DNA of 64,000 nt from Magnetospirillum sp. (GCA_027532905.1 JAPZUA010000001.1:975950-1039949); one strand, 5' to 3'. Positions 1-9,196 are shown, counted from the first letter of the stretch. Made by a program: numbers and translations. The notes: generated from the sequence alone by a model not told the origin.

Positions 1-138
1 CTGGCCGTTCTGCACGGTGGCGGCGTCGTAAGTGGAGGCGAGCAAGGCGAGATAGACCGGGAACGCGACGATGCACACGCCGACGAGCAGCACGACATGC
101 GGCACCACGCGGCCGACGAGGGTTTCGCGCTCGACCAT
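1..138 (-). CDS. ugpE: Glycerol-3-phosphate ABC transporter permease UgpE, N-terminal fragment
   Basis: Only the first 46 codons are in the window; the gene runs off the left edge. The visible part is a short basic/polar start followed by a first membrane segment containing AFPVYLALLAST, which matches the beginning of UgpE-type permeases. The start ATG overlaps the stop of the upstream ugpA gene by one base (TGATG), so the two are translationally coupled. UgpE is the second inner-membrane permease that, with UgpA and the ATPase UgpC, imports sn-glycerol-3-phosphate delivered by UgpB. UgpC would be expected just beyond the edge. Confidence 0.8.
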   Translation of the reverse strand, partial: MVERETLVGRVVPHVVLLVGVCIVAFPVYLALLASTYDAATVQNGQ

Positions 139-1019
139 CAGTACTGCACCCGGCGCTCGACGAATTTGAACTGCACGGCCGTGAGCGCGATCACGATCGC
201 CATCAGCACGACCGACTGGGCAGCCGAGCCGCCGAGATCGCTGCCGAGTTTGCCGTCGGCATAGACCTTGTAGACCATCGTCGTCGTGTTACCGGCAGGG
301 CCGCCGCTCGTGACCGAGTCGATGATGCCGAACGTGTCGAAGAACACGTAGACGATGTTGACCGTGAGCAGGAAGAAGGCCGTGGGCGATAGCAGCGGGA
401 AGATGATCGTCCAGAAGCGGCGCATCGGCCGCGCTCCGTCAATGGCGGCGGCCTCGATCACGCTCTTGGGGATCGCGGCGAGGCCGGCGAGGAAGAAGAG
501 GAAATTGTACGAGATCTGCTTCCACGTGGCGGCCAGCACCACGAGGATCATCGCGTGGTTGCCGTTCAAGAGCGGGTTCCAGTCGATGCCCCAGCTGCGC
601 AGCGCCTTGGCGAGCATGCCGAGCGACGGCTGGAACATGAAGAGCCACAGAACGCCTGCAACGGCCGGGGCCACCGCATAGGGCCAGATCAGCATCGTCT
701 TATAGATGGTGGCCCCTTTGATCTGCTTGTCGGCCATCACGGCGAGCAGAAGCCCGCTCGACAGCGACAGAAATGCGACCAGCACCGAGAACACGGCCGT
801 GGTGCCCATCGTGCGGTAATATTCGGGGTTGGCGGCGAGGATCGTGTAGTTCTCGAACCACACGAATTCGGTCGAAATGCCGAACGCGTCCTGCATTAGC
901 ATCGATTGCCAGACCGCCTGTACGGCCGGCACGTAGAAGAAGACGACGACGATCGCGAATTGCGGCAGCAGTAGCGAATAGGGCAGGACTTTGCCGCCGA
1001 ACAGCGCGCGTCGTTCCAT
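138..1019 (-). CDS. ugpA: Glycerol-3-phosphate ABC transporter permease UgpA
   Basis: Inner-membrane permease (293 aa) of the sn-glycerol-3-phosphate importer. It has about six hydrophobic segments (roughly residues 14-34, 75-95, 108-128, 158-180, 208-230 and 268-285) and the cytoplasmic EAA loop EAAAIDGA at residues 189-196, which docks to the ATPase. Length and the SGGPAGNTT segment near residue 238 are normal for UgpA. I chose the ATG giving MERRALFGG because the longer reading frame adds an Arg-rich stretch that translates the hairpin between ugpB and ugpA. The gene follows ugpB by 76 bases and overlaps ugpE by one base. Confidence 0.9.
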   Translation of the reverse strand: MERRALFGGKVLPYSLLLPQFAIVVVFFYVPAVQAVWQSMLMQDAFGISTEFVWFENYTILAANPEYYRTMGTTAVFSVLVAFLSLSSGLLLAVMADKQIKGATIYKTMLIWPYAVAPAVAGVLWLFMFQPSLGMLAKALRSWGIDWNPLLNGNHAMILVVLAATWKQISYNFLFFLAGLAAIPKSVIEAAAIDGARPMRRFWTIIFPLLSPTAFFLLTVNIVYVFFDTFGIIDSVTSGGPAGNTTTMVYKVYADGKLGSDLGGSAAQSVVLMAIVIALTAVQFKFVERRVQY

Positions 1020-1050
1020 GCTGCGAAGTCTCCGTTTCCTTCGAAGAAAC

Positions 1051-1077
1051 GGGCCGGGTCCGCGAAGGACCCGGCCC
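1051..1077 (-). terminator. GC-rich hairpin between ugpB and ugpA
   Basis: A perfect 11-bp inverted repeat, GGGCCGGGTCC and GGACCCGGCCC, with a 5-base loop lies directly after ugpB. A second small hairpin (GTTTC/GAAAC arms, 1034-1050) follows it. There is no clean run of T after the large stem on the minus strand, so it is more likely a partial terminator or an RNA-stabilising hairpin. Such hairpins let the binding protein be made in excess over the permeases. The stem is seen directly; the function is inferred. Confidence 0.55.
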
Positions 1078-1095
1078 GCCCGTTTCAGACCGCGT

Positions 1096-2421
1096 TCAGC
1101 GCGTGACCGTGCGCTCGAACTGGCGCAGCGAGGCGTTGCCGCGCGCAACGGCCGCATCCATGGCCTGCTGGGCCGTCTTGGTGCCCTGCAGGGCCGCTTC
1201 GATTTCTTCCGACCAGATGTCGCGGATCTGGACGAGGTTGCCGAAGCGCAGACCCTTCGAGTTCTCGGTCGGCGCCTTGTTCGTGAGCGACTTCAGCGGC
1301 GTCTCGAGATAGGGGTTCGTGTTGTAGAAGCCCGACGCCTTGACCTTTTCGTAGGCCGCCGTCGTGATCGGCAGGTAGCCCGATTCGGTGTGCAGGCGCG
1401 CCTGGCGGTCGGTGTCCGACAGGAAGGCGAAGAACTTGGCAACGCCCTTGTACTCGTTGGCGTTCTTGCCGCCCATGACCCACAGCGAAGCGCCGCCGAG
1501 CGTCGAGTTCTGCGGCGCACCCGCCACGTCCGGATAGTACGGCATCGCGGCGTTGGCCCAGTCGAACTTGGCGTTCGCCTTGACGTTGCCGTAGAAGCCC
1601 GACGAGGTGATCATGATCGGGCATTCGCCCGACGTGAACGTGCCTTCGCCCGTGTTGGTGCGGCCGCCATAGACGTAGGTCTTGTCCTTGGCGAGTTCGG
1701 CCAGATTGGCGAAGTGGCGCACATGCGTGGGCGAGTTGATGCGGAACTCGGTGTCGAAACCGTCGATGCCGTTCGACTTGGTGCCGATCGGAATGTTGTG
1801 CCACACCGAGAACTGCTCGATGTTGACCCACGTGACCCACGCGGTCGAGAAGCCGCAATTGGGCGTGGCCGACGCCTTAAGCTTCTTGGCGGCTTCGAAC
1901 ACTTCGGGCCAAGTCTTGGGCGGCGCGTCCGGATTGAGGCCAGCCTTGCGGAAGGCGTCCTTGTTGTACCACATCACCGTCGACGACGAGTTGAACGGGA
2001 AGGACAGCATCTCGCCGCGCGCGGTGGAATAGTAGCCCGCGACCGCCGGCAGATAGGACGACGGATCGAAGCGTTCGCCCGCTTCCTTCATGAGATCGGC
2101 GACCGGCTTGATGGCGCCGCGGGCTGCCATCATCGTGGCCGTCCCCACTTCGAACACCTGCATGATGTGCGGCGCGTTGCCGGCGCGGAACGCGGCGATG
2201 CCGGCGTTCATCGTGTCGGGGTACGAACCTTTGTAGGACGCGACGACTTTGTATTCGCGCTGCGAGGCGTTGAATTCATCCGCAAGGCGGTTGACGACGT
2301 CGTTGTTCGCACCCGTCATCGCATGCCACCACTGGATCTCGACTTGCGCGAAGGCAGGTGCAGCGGCGGCGACCATCGCGGCGGCGGCCGTGGCGCAAAG
2401 CAGATTTCGACGAAAAATCAT
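1096..2421 (-). CDS. ugpB: Glycerol-3-phosphate ABC transporter substrate-binding protein UgpB
   Basis: Periplasmic receptor (441 aa) that captures sn-glycerol-3-phosphate and glycerophosphodiesters. A signal peptide spans residues 1-25 (basic MIFRRN, an Ala-rich core, AFA cleavage site), and the mature protein begins with the IQWWHAM strand typical of UgpB. Other family stretches are [35 protein letters not shown] and [12 protein letters not shown] near two thirds of the length. The start ATG is preceded by GGGAGAG at good spacing. It has its own upstream region with a PHO-box-like site, separate from glpK, and is followed by a strong hairpin before ugpA. Confidence 0.95.
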   Translation of the reverse strand: MIFRRNLLCATAAAAMVAAAAPAFAQVEIQWWHAMTGANNDVVNRLADEFNASQREYKVVASYKGSYPDTMNAGIAAFRAGNAPHIMQVFEVGTATMMAARGAIKPVADLMKEAGERFDPSSYLPAVAGYYSTARGEMLSFPFNSSSTVMWYNKDAFRKAGLNPDAPPKTWPEVFEAAKKLKASATPNCGFSTAWVTWVNIEQFSVWHNIPIGTKSNGIDGFDTEFRINSPTHVRHFANLAELAKDKTYVYGGRTNTGEGTFTSGECPIMITSSGFYGNVKANAKFDWANAAMPYYPDVAGAPQNSTLGGASLWVMGGKNANEYKGVAKFFAFLSDTDRQARLHTESGYLPITTAAYEKVKASGFYNTNPYLETPLKSLTNKAPTENSKGLRFGNLVQIRDIWSEEIEAALQGTKTAQQAMDAAVARGNASLRQFERTVTR

Positions 2422-2480
2422 CAGGTCTCTCCCCTTTTTGTGACGCAAGGATTCGCCCGCACGAACGGGCTCCTGCGTCG

Positions 2481-2509
2481 TTTAAGCGTGCAGAATGTCT
2501 CGTGTGCAA
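2481..2509 (-). promoter_or_regulatory. Candidate sigma-70 promoter for ugpB
   Basis: On the minus strand TTGCAC (2509-2504) and CTTAAA (2486-2481) are separated by 17 bases, giving a weak sigma-70-like promoter about 60 bases before the ugpB start. A small hairpin (GCCCG/CGGGC arms, 2455-2470) would lie in the leader. A weak promoter of this kind would suit activation by PhoB from the adjacent site. No transcription start is known. Confidence 0.35.
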
Positions 2510-2516
2510 CGCTTTT

Positions 2517-2534
2517 GTGAAGCTTTTATGACAT
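2517..2534 (-). promoter_or_regulatory. PHO-box-like site upstream of ugpB
   Basis: The minus strand reads ATGTCATAAAAGCTTCAC. Compared with the classic PhoB double repeat CTGTCATAAAACTGTCAC it matches 14 of 18 positions, including the full A4 spacer and six of seven bases of the first half-site. In enterobacteria the ugp operon belongs to the Pho regulon, so the location before ugpB fits phosphate-starvation control. The second half-site is degenerate, so this is a candidate only. Confidence 0.4.
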
Positions 2535-2561
2535 AGCCCGATGGGCAAGAATAGTGCGCTC

Positions 2562-4082
2562 TTACCGGGTGGTTTTCCGACTGCCGGAATAGTCCGAACG
2601 CACGCGCGCGACCGCGTCTTGCCAGCCGCCATAGAGCTTGTCGCGCGCGGCCGCCGCCATTTTTGGCGTAAACAGCCGGTCGGCGCGGCGCAGCTTGGCG
2701 ATGTCGGCGGTCGAGCCATAGACGCCCGCCCCCAGCCCCGCCAACGCCGCCGCCCCCCAAGCGGTCGTCTCGGTCACGACGGGACGGTCGACCGCCACAC
2801 CGAGCTGGTCGGCCAAAAACTGCATGACCCAGTCGTTCGCCGCCATGCCGCCATCGACGCGCAGTGTCTTGATCGCGGCCTTGGGCCCGAGATCTTTCTG
2901 CATCGCCGCCATCAGATCGCGCGTTTGGTAAGCGGTCGATTCGAGGGCGGCGCGCACGATCTGCGCTTGCCCTGAATCGCGCGTAAGGCCGAGGATGGCT
3001 CCGCGCGCATCGGGGTCCCACCACGGCGCACCAAGGCCCGTGAAGGCCGGCACGAGATAGACGCCGCCATTGCCGTCGAGCTTGCGCGCGATCGCTTCGC
3101 TGTCGGCGGCGTTGGCGATGGCTTTGAGCCCGTCGCGCACCCATTGCACGACCGCACCCGAAATGAAGATCGAGCCTTCGAGCGCGTAGGCGGTTTTGCC
3201 GCCGAGCCTGTAGGCGACGGTGGACAAGAGGCGGTTTTTCGAACGCACGAATTTGTCGCCGGTGTTGAGCAGCACGAAACAACCCGTGCCGTAGGTGCTC
3301 TTGACCATGCCCGGCGAAAAACACGCTTGGCCGAACGCGGCCGCCTGCTGGTCGCCCGCGATGCCGCGAATGGGAATGGCCCCGCCGAAGAGCTTCGCGT
3401 CGGCAGCGCCGAAATCGTCGGCCGAATTTCGCACCTCCGGCAGCAGGCTTGCCGGGATCGCAAACGCCTTCAGCAATTCCGCGTCCCAGACTTGGCGCTT
3501 GATGTCGAACAGCATCGTGCGCGCGGCATTCGTGGCATCCGTCGCATGCACCTTGCCGCCCGTAAGGCGCCACAGCAAAAACGTGTCGATCGTGCCGAAC
3601 GCAAGCCGCCCGGCTTTGGCGGCAGCCCGCGCACCCGCCACATTGTCGAGCAGCCACGCGATTTTGGAGCCGGAGAAATACGCGTCGAACAAAAGGCCCG
3701 TGCGCTTGCCGAGTTCGGCGTCGCCGATCTTCGTGCGCATCGTGCGGCACCAATCGGCCGTGCGCCGATCCTGCCAGACGAGCGCTTTGTGGATGGGTTT
3801 GCCCGTCTCGCGATCCCACACGAGCGTGGTTTCGCGCTGGTTCGTGATGCCGATCGCGGTTACGTCGGCGGCTTTGGCCTTGGCGTTCGAAAGCGCGCGG
3901 CGCACGACCGACAAGGTTGCGGTCCAAATCTCCTCGCCGTCATGCTCGACCCAACCGGGGGAAGGGTAATATTGCTTGAGCTGGACTTGGGCGGACGCAA
4001 CGGGCGTGCCGTCGGTCGCAAACAGGATGGCGCGCGTCGAGGTGGTACCCTGGTCGATCGCAAGCAGATATTTGCCGGACAT
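2562..4082 (-). CDS. glpK: Glycerol kinase
   Basis: FGGY-family kinase (506 aa, normal length) that phosphorylates glycerol to glycerol-3-phosphate with ATP in the cytoplasm. The N-terminal phosphate-binding motif DQGTTSTRA is at residues 10-18. The glycerol-contacting NQRETT is at 81-86 and VWQDRR at 102-107, and the C-terminal domain carries GGMAANDW. It lies upstream of ugpBAE in the same direction with a 140-base gap, so glycerol and glycerol-3-phosphate use are grouped. No glycerol facilitator or glycerol-3-phosphate dehydrogenase is in the window. Confidence 0.95.
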   Translation of the reverse strand: MSGKYLLAIDQGTTSTRAILFATDGTPVASAQVQLKQYYPSPGWVEHDGEEIWTATLSVVRRALSNAKAKAADVTAIGITNQRETTLVWDRETGKPIHKALVWQDRRTADWCRTMRTKIGDAELGKRTGLLFDAYFSGSKIAWLLDNVAGARAAAKAGRLAFGTIDTFLLWRLTGGKVHATDATNAARTMLFDIKRQVWDAELLKAFAIPASLLPEVRNSADDFGAADAKLFGGAIPIRGIAGDQQAAAFGQACFSPGMVKSTYGTGCFVLLNTGDKFVRSKNRLLSTVAYRLGGKTAYALEGSIFISGAVVQWVRDGLKAIANAADSEAIARKLDGNGGVYLVPAFTGLGAPWWDPDARGAILGLTRDSGQAQIVRAALESTAYQTRDLMAAMQKDLGPKAAIKTLRVDGGMAANDWVMQFLADQLGVAVDRPVVTETTAWGAAALAGLGAGVYGSTADIAKLRRADRLFTPKMAAAARDKLYGGWQDAVARVRSDYSGSRKTTR

Positions 4083-4149
4083 GGAACTTGCCGCCGCTCC
4101 CCTCGTGCTTTTTTATCGTTGCCGATGGGGATTCGTACGGCAGGCCCGC

Positions 4150-5292
4150 CTATTGTTCAAGGGCCGCCCAATCGACGCCGGCGAGCCGGTCGGCATCGGC
4201 GGCCACGTTGTAGATCTGCGCACTCACGCGCACCCACAACGCGTTCTCGAACGCCATGATCGGCGCTTGCACGCGCGCAATGTCGTAGAGCTTGGTGAGC
4301 AAGGCGAGGGCGCGCTTCTCGTCGCACACGCCGCCGAGCGGCAGGCGGATTGCGGCAAGGTGTGCGCGCGCTTCCGGCGGCCCCAGAATCTCGGTGCCGA
4401 ACGACGCCGCCAAGCGGGCGGCCATCGCCGCACAAAGCGCATTGTTGTGCGCCCGGATCTGCGGCCAGCCGAAGCGTGTACCAAAGGCGAGCCCCTCCGG
4501 GATCGCGAGCCACGCGCCGACGTCGCGCGTGCCCGTCCAATCGAACTCGGCCGCGAGCCCCTGGTCGAGCCCGTGCGAGATCGTCGGCGGATGGACCCAT
4601 TTGCGATGGGCGGGCGCCACGCTCAGAAACGCCGCCCCCTTCGCGGCAAACAGCCATTTGTGGCAATTGCCGACATAGAAATCGGCATCGAGGGCGGCCA
4701 GATCGAGCGGCAATTGGCCCGGTGCATGGGCACCATCGACCAAGACCGGCACGCCCATCGCGCGCACGGCCGCCAAGATTTCGGCGACCGGCAGCACCAA
4801 AGCACTCGGCGAGGTGATGTGGTCGACGATCAGCAAACGCGTTTGCTTCGGCAATTGGGCCGCGATGTCGGCGGCTGTGGGCACGGCGCGGCCGAAATCG
4901 AGCCGCACATGCGTGGCACTCGCGCGCCTGCACACGTAATCGACCGTCTTGGCGACGGCGCGGTAGCCGTGATTGGTCGTGACGATGCAGTCGCCCGGCT
5001 GCAGATCGAGCGAACGCAGCACGGCGTTGGCCCCTTGCGTCGCGTTTTCGACGAGCACCAGACCGTCGGGATCGGCGTTCAGAAATGCCGCAAGAGCCGT
5101 GCGCGCGGCCGCAACCGCATCGGGCCACACGCGCCGCACAAAATGCGTGGGGTCGGCCTCCATGCGCCGGCGCCACGCTTCGGCGGCATCGCGCACAGCG
5201 ATGGGCGTGGCGCCGAACGAGCCGTGATTGAGTTGGGCGGTCGAAAAATCGAGCTGGAATTCCGCGCGGCAGGCGAGGCCGAACTCAGGCAT
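4150..5292 (-). CDS. PLP-dependent class V aminotransferase (isopenicillin-N-epimerase-like)
   Basis: Fold-type I PLP enzyme of the class V family (380 aa). It opens with LNHGSFGATP (residues 21-30), typical of the isopenicillin-N-epimerase/cysteine-desulfurase-like branch. The cofactor-binding DGAH is at 186-189 and the Schiff-base lysine is K212 in GNCHKWLFAAKG. The true substrate is not predictable: relatives include epimerases, desulfurases and lyases. I chose ATG 5292, which overlaps the peroxidase gene by 8 bases and gives the usual family length. It is the last gene of a run whose earlier members are a glutathione peroxidase and a sulfite-oxidase-like protein, hinting at sulfur or thiol metabolism. 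Confidence 0.8.
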   Translation of the reverse strand: MPEFGLACRAEFQLDFSTAQLNHGSFGATPIAVRDAAEAWRRRMEADPTHFVRRVWPDAVAAARTALAAFLNADPDGLVLVENATQGANAVLRSLDLQPGDCIVTTNHGYRAVAKTVDYVCRRASATHVRLDFGRAVPTAADIAAQLPKQTRLLIVDHITSPSALVLPVAEILAAVRAMGVPVLVDGAHAPGQLPLDLAALDADFYVGNCHKWLFAAKGAAFLSVAPAHRKWVHPPTISHGLDQGLAAEFDWTGTRDVGAWLAIPEGLAFGTRFGWPQIRAHNNALCAAMAARLAASFGTEILGPPEARAHLAAIRLPLGGVCDEKRALALLTKLYDIARVQAPIMAFENALWVRVSAQIYNVAADADRLAGVDWAALEQ

Positions 5293-5911
5293 TTGGTTTT
5301 GCGGCGAGGGCGGCTTCGACGGCCTTGCGGATTTCGGGACCCGTCGGCGACACGCGGCTCGGCCACGACGCGATCGGCTGCCCGTCGCGCCCGAACAGAT
5401 GCTTGAAGAAATTCCAGCGCGGATTGGCGCCCTCGCCCATCGACTGCGCGATCCATTTGTAGAGCGGATGCGCCTTCGGGCCGGCGACGACGTTTTTCTC
5501 CGCCATCGGGAACGACACATCGAAGCCTTCGCAGAAGGCTTTGATCTCGGCGTTGGTACCCGGCTCCTGGCGGCCGAAATCGTCGGACGGCACGCCGACC
5601 AGCACGAGGCCCTTGTCCTTGTAGAGGTCCCAAAGTTTTTCGAGCTCGGTGTATTGCGGGGTGTAGCCGCAGAACGACGCCGTGTTGACGACGAGCACGG
5701 GCTTGCCGCGATAGGCCGACAAAGGCAGCGCTGTACCCTCGATCGACGTGAATTCGAAATCGAAAACGGACATGCCGGTGTTCCTTGAGGGTGCGGCCGC
5801 AGCTTTGCCGATCAGCTTTTCGCCGTAGTAGGTGCCCATCGCGACCGCAAAGCCGAGGCCTGCAAACAGGCGGCGCGTGACCGGCAAAGGCGGGGTCGTG
5901 CGTTTAGCCAT
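5285..5911 (-). CDS. Glutathione peroxidase family protein, exported
   Basis: Thiol peroxidase of the glutathione peroxidase family (208 aa) that reduces peroxides using a cysteine in place of selenocysteine. The catalytic motif is NTASFCGYTPQY with C81; the conserved WNFFKHL is near residue 156. The N-terminus VTRRLFAGLGFAVAMG (11-26) has a twin-arginine-like pair and a hydrophobic stretch, so the protein is probably exported or membrane-anchored. ATG 5911 is preceded by GGAGGA on the minus strand. It overlaps the preceding sulfite-oxidase-like gene by 8 bases and the following aminotransferase by 8 bases, so the three are very likely co-translated. Confidence 0.85.
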   Translation of the reverse strand: MAKRTTPPLPVTRRLFAGLGFAVAMGTYYGEKLIGKAAAAPSRNTGMSVFDFEFTSIEGTALPLSAYRGKPVLVVNTASFCGYTPQYTELEKLWDLYKDKGLVLVGVPSDDFGRQEPGTNAEIKAFCEGFDVSFPMAEKNVVAGPKAHPLYKWIAQSMGEGANPRWNFFKHLFGRDGQPIASWPSRVSPTGPEIRKAVEAALAAKPNA

Positions 5912-6539
5912 AACGTTCCTCCGTCCACGGATCGCCGTGCATGTGGTAGCCGCGCTGCTCCCAGAAACCTGCGCGATCTTCGGCCACGAATTCGAGCTTC
6001 GCAAGCCACTTCGCACTCTTCCACAGATAGAGCTTCGGCAGAATCAGCCTTACCGGCCCGCCATGCGCGAGCGACAAGGGTGCGCCCTCCCAGGAATGGG
6101 CGAGCAGCACGTCGTCGTCGGCAAAGGCGGCAAGCGGCACGTTCGTCGTGTAGCCGTCGAACGAATGCTGGATCACGAAGCGCGCCTCAGGCTTGGGCCG
6201 CACAAGATCGAGCAGATCGTGCGTGGCGACCCCGCGCCAACGATTGTCGAAGCGCGACCACGCCGTCACGCAATGGATGTCGGACAGGAAGTCGGTCTGC
6301 TTCTGGCGCTGGAACGCCGCCCAATCCCATTTGAGCGGGGCTTCGACAAGGCCAAAAACCTCGAGCGACCAGTCTTCCGTCGAAACGCCGGGCTCCACGC
6401 CGATATCGAGCACGGGCCACGTATCCACGCGGCGCTGGCCGGGCGGCAGGCGCTCGGCAGGCGGCGCGGCAGCGCCGGTCAAAAGCCGGCCGTCGCGCGC
6501 CCATTTTTGCTTGGCGGCAATGAGTTTGTCGTCAGTCAT
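5904..6539 (-). CDS. Sulfite-oxidase-like molybdopterin oxidoreductase
   Basis: Short molybdopterin-domain protein (211 aa) of the sulfite-oxidase/MsrP superfamily. The cofactor-ligating cysteine is C90 in SDIHCVTAWSRFDNRW. Other family stretches are HGGPVRLILPKLYLWKSAKW and the C-terminal GYHMHGDPW. Unlike periplasmic MsrP it has no signal peptide, and it lacks the dimerisation and heme domains of true sulfite oxidases, so it is probably cytoplasmic with an unknown substrate. It is followed by an overlapping exported glutathione peroxidase, suggesting a shared role in oxidative or sulfur stress. The start ATG 6539 was chosen over an in-frame ATG 24 bases upstream. Confidence 0.85.
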   Translation of the reverse strand: MTDDKLIAAKQKWARDGRLLTGAAAPPAERLPPGQRRVDTWPVLDIGVEPGVSTEDWSLEVFGLVEAPLKWDWAAFQRQKQTDFLSDIHCVTAWSRFDNRWRGVATHDLLDLVRPKPEARFVIQHSFDGYTTNVPLAAFADDDVLLAHSWEGAPLSLAHGGPVRLILPKLYLWKSAKWLAKLEFVAEDRAGFWEQRGYHMHGDPWTEERYG

Positions 6540-6596
6540 GATGCCGAGATTATACGCCCGCAAACGGCGATTGGATCAAGGGACCGCCCCTGCCCG

Positions 6597-7382
6597 CTAA
6601 CGCCAGCGCAGCAGGCGTTTTTCGAGCTGGCCGAGGCCCGTGCCGATGGTAAGGCCCAGGATCGACAGGATGACCACACCCGCCAGCAGCTGGTCGGTCA
6701 GCATCAGATTGCCGGCCTGCAGCACGAAGGCGCCAATACCGTATTGCGCACCAATCATTTCGGCCGAGACGAGCAGGATGAGGGCGATCGAACTCGAAAT
6801 GCGGAAGCCCGCAAGGATGCCGGGCAAGGCACCCGGCAGCACGATCTTGCGCAGCACGTCGGCCGTGGGCAAGCCGAAGCTTTGGCCCATGCGAATGAGA
6901 TTGCGCGGGACGGCGTCGATGGCGGCATAGGTCGCGATGACCGTGGGGAAGAACACGCCGAGCGCGATCGTGGCGACCTTCGAAGCTTCGCCAATACCGA
7001 GCCACAGGATCAACAGCGGCAGCAGCGAGATTTTAGGGATCGGGAACAGCGCCGACACAAACGGCACGCCGATCGCCCGGCTCACCGACCAAATGCCCAT
7101 CGCGAAGCCTGCCGCAAGGCCCAGGAACGTGCCGAACCCCCAGCCGAACACGAGGCGGTAGGCGCTTTCCGACAGATGGCGCAGCAACAGCCCTTGCGTC
7201 CAGAGGTCGCCCAAAGCTTTTGCGACGGTGCTGGGCGGCGGCAGGAAGATCGGCGATACGAGGCCCGAACGCCCGGCATATTCCCAGACGGCGAGCAGCA
7301 CGGCGAAGGCGGCGAGCGACGCATAGCGCACGGGCTGCGGCGCAAAACCGATCCCTCGAAATTCAACCTGCCGCTCAGACAT
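6597..7382 (-). CDS. ABC transporter permease, NitT/TauT (SsuC) family
   Basis: Inner-membrane permease (261 aa) of a nitrate/sulfonate/taurine-type importer. It has six hydrophobic segments and the EAA-type loop around PRNLIRMGQSFGLPTADVLR. The family hallmark PLLILWLGIGEASKV lies mid-protein. The chosen ATG gives MSERQVEF and overlaps the ATPase gene by 8 bases. It belongs to a three-gene operon in the order binding protein, ATPase, permease. The substrate cannot be read from sequence; the adjacent sulfite-oxidase-like gene makes an organosulfur compound one guess. Confidence 0.88.
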   Translation of the reverse strand: MSERQVEFRGIGFAPQPVRYASLAAFAVLLAVWEYAGRSGLVSPIFLPPPSTVAKALGDLWTQGLLLRHLSESAYRLVFGWGFGTFLGLAAGFAMGIWSVSRAIGVPFVSALFPIPKISLLPLLILWLGIGEASKVATIALGVFFPTVIATYAAIDAVPRNLIRMGQSFGLPTADVLRKIVLPGALPGILAGFRISSSIALILLVSAEMIGAQYGIGAFVLQAGNLMLTDQLLAGVVILSILGLTIGTGLGQLEKRLLRWR

Positions 7383-8148
7383 CGGCGACCTCGCGCTCGG
7401 CAACGGCCGCTTCGTCGCGGATCAGATGCCACAGATGTTCGGCCCATTCGGCCATGCGGCGTGCAGCTTCCGGGCTGCCGCGCTGGGCTTGCGGCATGTC
7501 GAGGGCGACGATTTCCTTGATGCGGCCGGGCCGGCGCGACAGCACGCAAATGCGGTCGGCCAAGCGCAACGCTTCCTGCAGATTGTGCGTGACATAGACC
7601 GACGTGGTGCGCGACGCGAGCCAGAGTTTCAGAAAATCTTCCATCAGCAGATCGCGCGTCTGCGCATCGAGGGCCGACAGCGGCTCGTCGAGCAGCAATA
7701 CGGCCGGATCGACGCTGAGGGCGCGCGCGATGCCCACGCGTTGGCGCATGCCGCCCGACAATTGTTTGGGGAACGCGTCGCGGAATTCGGTCAAGCTCGT
7801 GCGCGCCAGCGCATTGGCGACGCGCGCCTCCGTCTCGGCTTTCGCGAGGCCGCGATGTTCGAGGGCGAGGGCGACATTGCCTGCGACCGTGCGCCAAGGC
7901 AGCAACGCAAAATCCTGGAACACGTAGGTAATGGGATTGAGCGAAGCAATCGGCGCTTCCCCGCGCAGCACGACGCGGCCCGAACTGGGTGCAAGCAAAC
8001 CGCCCATGATGCCGAGCAGCGTGGATTTGCCGCAGCCCGACGGGCCCAGCAAAGCCAAGCACTCGCCCGGCCGCACCGCAAGATCGATGCCCGCGAGAAC
8101 GTCCAACGCCCCGTAGCGATGGGCGATCCCTTCGCAGACCAGCTCCAC
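7375..8148 (-). CDS. ABC transporter ATP-binding protein, NitT/TauT family
   Basis: ATPase subunit (257 aa) energising the adjacent permease. Walker A is GPSGCGKST at residues 35-43, the Q-loop is VFQDFALLPW near 77, the signature LSGGMRQ is at 130-136, Walker B LLLDEP at 151-156, and the H-loop VTHNLQEAL near 186. These are typical of SsuB/TauB. It starts at GTG 8148, one base after the TAA stop of the binding-protein gene, so it is translationally coupled. It overlaps the permease by 8 bases. Confidence 0.93.
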   Translation of the reverse strand: MELVCEGIAHRYGALDVLAGIDLAVRPGECLALLGPSGCGKSTLLGIMGGLLAPSSGRVVLRGEAPIASLNPITYVFQDFALLPWRTVAGNVALALEHRGLAKAETEARVANALARTSLTEFRDAFPKQLSGGMRQRVGIARALSVDPAVLLLDEPLSALDAQTRDLLMEDFLKLWLASRTTSVYVTHNLQEALRLADRICVLSRRPGRIKEIVALDMPQAQRGSPEAARRMAEWAEHLWHLIRDEAAVAEREVADV

Positions 8149-8149
8149 C

Positions 8150-9196
8150 TTAGCTGCGCGGCACGTTCATGTGGCCGCGCACGAAGGAGAGGTCGATCAC
8201 GTCGCGCGCATTCACCTCGCGCGCGACGAGTCCCGCCTGCTGCCAGAACGCGACCTGGGCGTAGATGTCGCCCACGTCGAGGCGCCCTTGCGGATCGATA
8301 TAGGGCAGGCCCTGCGCCACCAGATTGGTCGGCTGCTGCACGGCGCGCGCAACGAGGCTCAAGGTTTCGGCGTAGTTGGTGCCGTAGATTTCCTTGCCGG
8401 CCGCGTCGCGCAGATTGAAGGCGGCATGGAAATCGGCGGCCCCGCGCACATAGCCCGCAATGAAACGTTCGACGACGTTGCGGCGCGTGTCGATGGCGCG
8501 CGGACTCGTGAACAAAGCGCCGAGCTGCCACGGCGTTTCGTCGCCGGCCCAGGCGAGGATCTTGCCCGAGCCGTCGGCCTCCAGCGCACGCGCAAGCGTG
8601 ACGGGGGCGAGGATGCCGTCGATCTGGCCGCCTTTGAACGCGGCCTGCATGTTGGGCAACGTTTGCAGCGGCACAAGCGTGACGCTGTTGATGTCGAAAT
8701 TGTACTTCTTGGCGATGAGGCCCAGCATGTAGTGGAAGGTCGAGCCCGTGGTGGTGATGCCGATGCGCTTGCCCGCATAGTCTTTGGCGCCGCGAAGCCC
8801 GCGCTCGTAGGCGGCGTTCGTCGCCATGAAAGCGGTCAGCGGGAAGCCCTTTTCGTCGCGCGCTTGCGAAGCGACGATCTTCAAGGCCCCACGCCCGGCG
8901 AGATTGTAGAACGCCGCCGTGAGGCCCGTGACGCCGAATTCGGCGTCGTTCGAGGTGACGGCCACCGGCACTTGCTGCGCGGCCGTGAAGTATTTGAGTT
9001 CGACGTCGAGCCCAAGCTCGCGCCAATAGCCGCGTTCGGCAGCGACAAAAACCGGCCCCGACGAGGACAGGCGCAAAACGCCGACCGAGGTCTTGGCGGG
9101 CGTCTGCGCGTGCACGATCGCGGGGGCGGCAAAGGTGGCACCAAGCCCGGCAAGGCCCAGCCCCGCAAGAGTCGTGCGACGCGAAATCGGGGACAT
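8150..9196 (-). CDS. ABC transporter substrate-binding protein, NitT/TauT (SsuA) family
   Basis: Periplasmic receptor (348 aa) of the NitT/TauT-type importer. It begins with a twin-arginine-like leader SRRTTLAGLG (residues 5-14) and a hydrophobic stretch ending at VHAQ. The mature protein has the NMT1/SsuA layout, with LSSSGPVFVAAERGYW early and the ligand-loop stretch GITTTGSTFHYMLGL. ATG 9196 is preceded by a strong GGAGGAAAC site on the minus strand. It is first in the operon, followed by the ATPase and permease. The ligand is not identifiable. Confidence 0.88.
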   Translation of the reverse strand: MSPISRRTTLAGLGLAGLGATFAAPAIVHAQTPAKTSVGVLRLSSSGPVFVAAERGYWRELGLDVELKYFTAAQQVPVAVTSNDAEFGVTGLTAAFYNLAGRGALKIVASQARDEKGFPLTAFMATNAAYERGLRGAKDYAGKRIGITTTGSTFHYMLGLIAKKYNFDINSVTLVPLQTLPNMQAAFKGGQIDGILAPVTLARALEADGSGKILAWAGDETPWQLGALFTSPRAIDTRRNVVERFIAGYVRGAADFHAAFNLRDAAGKEIYGTNYAETLSLVARAVQQPTNLVAQGLPYIDPQGRLDVGDIYAQVAFWQQAGLVAREVNARDVIDLSFVRGHMNVPRS

